Below, piece after piece: positions 7,542 through 9,106 of a stretch of 9,106 bases of DNA. This stretch comes from Draconibacterium orientale (lineage in GTDB: Bacteria; Bacteroidota; Bacteroidia; Bacteroidales; UBA1556). Both the position numbers and the translations under genes were made by a program. Numbering within the stretch: the first letter of the stretch is position 1; each line of letters begins with the position of its first letter. The notes below the pieces were generated by a model that saw only the letters and a program-made list of their open reading frames with translations, searched no databases and was not told the DNA's origin. The stretch covers positions 1-9,106 of the forward strand of contig DZDC01000086.1 in assembly GCA_022736595.1 (NCBI GenBank), written 5' to 3'.

Positions 7542-7592
7542 CAGTCATTGGTGCTCGCTGCGGCTGATAATAATTAGGATTTGGCAACAGTA

Positions 7593-8132
7593 TTATTCGG
7601 TGAGTTCAATGTCGTATTTGATGGCATATTCCTCTGCAATTTGATAAAATCGGTCGAGGCTGGCATCCAATTTTGCCTGATTGGCTTTGAGAAGGCTGTT
7701 GAAACGTTCAATCTCTTCATCATCAGCCTCGCTGCGCAAAAGGATGTCGAAAAGCTGAGGATAGGTGGTTTGTAATTCCTCATCAAAATCAACCAAAAGT
7801 CGAATGTAGGCTTGCTTTAACTGATGCTCGTCGTTGTAAACTTCAATGTCTAGGGATGAAAGTCCGTGTTGTTGCACAAATTTTTTGACGCGGTCGAAGG
7901 CTACCCAAAGCGAATCGTGGCTTTCGGGAATGCTATCGGGTTGTAAATCCTCCAAATCTTCTTCAGTTACTAGCTGATTTTCGAAAACCGTTTGGAATTG
8001 TGTATCCAAATCGATGAGTTCCTGAACAGGCCCAAAACAAGCCTCGAAGTAAGCGATTGACTTACTTTCATTAGTACATCCATTCATTAGAAATGTTGAC
8101 ATAACCAAAATTATTAGCAAGGGTTTGAACAT
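7593..8132 (-). CDS. Acidic lipoprotein of unknown function
   Basis: The frame is open up to 8240, but the start at 8132 is preferred. It gives a 179-aa protein opening MFKPLLIILVMSTFLMNGC, a lipoprotein signal peptide with the lipid-modified Cys at residue 19. The longer version would add 36 residues with no signal character and would run into the promoter region of the divergent gene. The mature part is strongly acidic (about 37 Asp/Glu against 12 Lys/Arg by hand count) and looks mostly helical with short coiled-coil-like stretches (e.g. LRSEADDEEIERFNSLLKAN). I do not recognise a family or catalytic motif. It is predicted to be anchored in the inner or outer membrane facing the periplasm, or exposed on the surface. 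It ends 131 bp before ispH and is divergent from the small Cys-rich lipoprotein, with 116 bp between starts. Confidence 0.8.
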   Translation of the reverse strand: MFKPLLIILVMSTFLMNGCTNESKSIAYFEACFGPVQELIDLDTQFQTVFENQLVTEEDLEDLQPDSIPESHDSLWVAFDRVKKFVQQHGLSSLDIEVYNDEHQLKQAYIRLLVDFDEELQTTYPQLFDILLRSEADDEEIERFNSLLKANQAKLDASLDRFYQIAEEYAIKYDIELTE

Positions 8133-8177
8133 CAATTCTTTTAAAAAAGTTTCAGCTAAAGTAAAATATTTTTTCAA

Positions 8178-8212
8178 TTGGGCAAATTCTAAAATTTTAG
8201 TGGTTATTTTTG
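8178..8212 (+). promoter_or_regulatory. Predicted promoter of the small Cys-rich lipoprotein
   Basis: TATTTTTG (8205-8212) is an exact TAnnTTTG match, 36 bp before the ATG at 8249. TTG at 8178-8180 could be the -33 element, but the 24-bp spacer is longer than usual, so only the -7 box is reasonably supported. On the opposite strand only an imperfect TAnnnTTTG (8183-8191) is seen for the divergent lipoprotein. Confidence 0.5.
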
Positions 8213-8248
8213 TGACCAAATATCTGAATCGCTTTAACACAAAAACCT

Positions 8249-8491
8249 ATGAAAAACAGCCTTGCTTCAAAATCGATTTTCATGCTACTTCTTCTTTCTG
8301 GTTTGAGTTTTTCGGCCTGCATGCCCGATGTGGACTGTAAAGAATGTCAGGTAGTTACCTATGATCTCAGCACAGGTCAAGAAATAAGTCGCGAGAGTGC
8401 CATCGAATATTGTGGCTCATCTTTAGACGAAAAGGAAAGCAGCGATCCGGTGATTTATGGCAACGAAAAGATCGTGTGGGAATGCTATTAA
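8249..8491 (+). CDS. Small Cys-rich lipoprotein of unknown function
   Basis: The 80-aa protein has a lipoprotein signal peptide: Lys near the N-terminus, hydrophobic core IFMLLLLSGL, and lipobox FSAC with the lipidated Cys24. The 57-residue mature chain contains four further cysteines, C30 and C33 as a CxxC pair (DCKECQVV), C55 (IEYCGSSL) and C79 (VWECY, at the very C-terminus). This number fits two disulfides or a metal site in an oxidising or envelope environment. I do not recognise a characterised family. A matching -7 box lies 36 bp upstream, which supports this start and strand. It converges on the TPR gene with 21 bp between stops and no strong terminator visible. An out-of-phase frame at 8125-8340 overlaps its 5' end but has no signal or promoter logic. 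Confidence 0.8.
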   Translation: MKNSLASKSIFMLLLLSGLSFSACMPDVDCKECQVVTYDLSTGQEISRESAIEYCGSSLDEKESSDPVIYGNEKIVWECY

Positions 8492-8512
8492 GCTGAATTT
8501 TTAGAACATCCT

Positions 8513-8944
8513 TTAAGGTTTTTCCTTTTCAAGTTCGCAATATTGCTGAATGTTTATAAGTACCTTTTTGTAGCCTAAATCGTAGGCTTCCATCCAATCT
8601 TCACAAGCTGCTGTTTTGTTTCCCATCTCCATCTTGCAAATGCCGCGGTAATAATAAACCTCAGCATAACCAGAGCTAAGAATTAATGCCAGATCAAAGT
8701 CTTGAATGGCGGCCTCAAATTGCTTCATTTGAAACAAGCAAACCCCACGATAGGCATAGGCTTCCACATTTTCGGTATTAGCAATAATGGCCGAATCGCA
8801 ATAAATCTTGGCAGTAACAAAGTCTTCTTTATCGAAATATTCCATCGACTTTTTGAAATATTGATCCGAAAGGGCTGGATTGGATTGGGCAGCAATCTGG
8901 CCTAAACTAAGGATTGAAAGTAGGACAATAAGCAGGGTTTTCAT
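8513..8944 (-). CDS. Secreted TPR-repeat protein
   Basis: The 143-aa protein has a Sec signal peptide (1 to about 20, SLGQIAAQ|S) and then about three tetratricopeptide repeats: roughly 26-58 (YFKKSMEYFDKEDFVTAKIY), 60-92 (AYAYRGVCLFQMKQFEAAIQ) and 94-125 (VYYYRGICKMEMGNKTAACE, then DWMEAYDLGY). The spacing of Tyr/Ala/Gly residues fits the TPR consensus, and the last repeat with its AC-x-DW-x3-A-x-DLGY ending is common in Bacteroidota. TPRs form a helical scaffold for protein binding; the partner is unknown. There is no lipobox, so it should be periplasmic or secreted. Upstream there is only an imperfect -7 box (TAnnnTTTG, 8995-9003, minus strand). Confidence 0.85.
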   Translation of the reverse strand: MKTLLIVLLSILSLGQIAAQSNPALSDQYFKKSMEYFDKEDFVTAKIYCDSAIIANTENVEAYAYRGVCLFQMKQFEAAIQDFDLALILSSGYAEVYYYRGICKMEMGNKTAACEDWMEAYDLGYKKVLINIQQYCELEKEKP

Positions 8945-9106
8945 CGATGTTAAATTTAATTTAGACTTATTTCACGATATTTTAGAACAGCTGGCAAAGG
9001 TTATAAAATTTTTCGTTGAGATTTAAGGTTGTTTTATAAAAAGTAAATTCTAATTTGCCTTTTGGGGTCGAAGGAGATAATTCTGAGACTGTTGCAAGAC
9101 TTTATT
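8945..9106. other. Intergenic right edge, no supported gene
   Basis: This AT-rich stretch lies upstream of the TPR gene. Short open frames run to the window edge on both strands but are under 25 codons and have no ATG start. TTG (9029-9031) and TAATTTG (9051-9057), 19 bp apart, resemble a plus-strand Bacteroidota promoter but the -7 box is one base short. GAGACTGTTGCAAG at 9085-9098 resembles an insertion-sequence end. Nothing here can be called firmly. Confidence 0.4.

Noticed and set aside
8133..8240. N-terminal 36-residue extension of the acidic lipoprotein
   Set aside because: It would place the lipoprotein signal internally and overlaps the promoter of the divergent gene.
8125..8340. 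71-codon plus-strand frame overlapping the small lipoprotein
   Set aside because: It starts inside the divergent lipoprotein's 5' end and lacks signal or domain features, while the frame at 8249 has a lipobox and a -7 box at proper distance.
8515..8527. AAGG-TTTTT-CCTT as a terminator between the convergent small lipoprotein and TPR genes
   Set aside because: A 4-bp stem is too weak, and part of it is within the TPR coding end.
8535..8545. Palindrome GCAATATTGC
   Set aside because: It lies within the coding region of the TPR gene and is short enough to occur by chance.
1..9106. CRISPR arrays, tRNA/rRNA genes, defence or phage genes
   Set aside because: No regularly spaced repeats, cloverleaf-like sequences or recognisable proteins of these kinds were seen.

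Overview
The window looks like a chromosomal piece of a Bacteroidota bacterium (Flavobacteriales/Sphingobacteriales-like). Four things point there. Two secreted proteins end in type IX secretion (T9SS) C-terminal sorting domains. There is a large TonB-dependent receptor with an N-terminal carboxypeptidase-regulatory-like domain. Several genes are preceded by boxes matching the Bacteroidota -7 consensus TAnnTTTG. No clear Shine-Dalgarno sequence was seen at the starts I examined.

Layout from left to right. Positions 1-209 hold the 3' end of a plus-strand gene cut by the window edge. A strong bidirectional hairpin terminator follows at 283-315. Then come three minus-strand genes: a lamin-tail-domain T9SS cargo protein (5484-6407), a TonB-dependent receptor (2586-5399) and a multidomain phospholipase-D-superfamily T9SS cargo protein (336-2561). 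An intrinsic terminator separates the first from the second, and the second and third are only 24 bp apart. Upstream lies ispH (6595-7461, minus strand), an isoprenoid biosynthesis gene with its own promoter. Next is a divergent pair of lipoproteins: an acidic 179-aa protein on the minus strand (7593-8132) and a small Cys-rich one on the plus strand (8249-8491). A minus-strand secreted TPR protein (8513-8944) converges on the small lipoprotein. Positions 8945-9106 contain no gene I can support. No gene-free stretch exceeds 300 bases.

The most interesting unit is 336-6407. Lamin-tail domains and OB-fold domains occur together with a catalytic domain in secreted DNases such as Shewanella ExeM. 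Here the lamin-tail domain is a separate protein, the OB-fold-like region is fused to a two-HKD PLD/Nuc-type catalytic unit, and an outer-membrane TonB-dependent transporter lies between them. My inference is a surface system that binds, cuts and imports extracellular DNA or another phosphodiester-containing polymer. The substrate is not proven by the sequence. The remaining genes are housekeeping (ispH) or small envelope proteins of unknown role.
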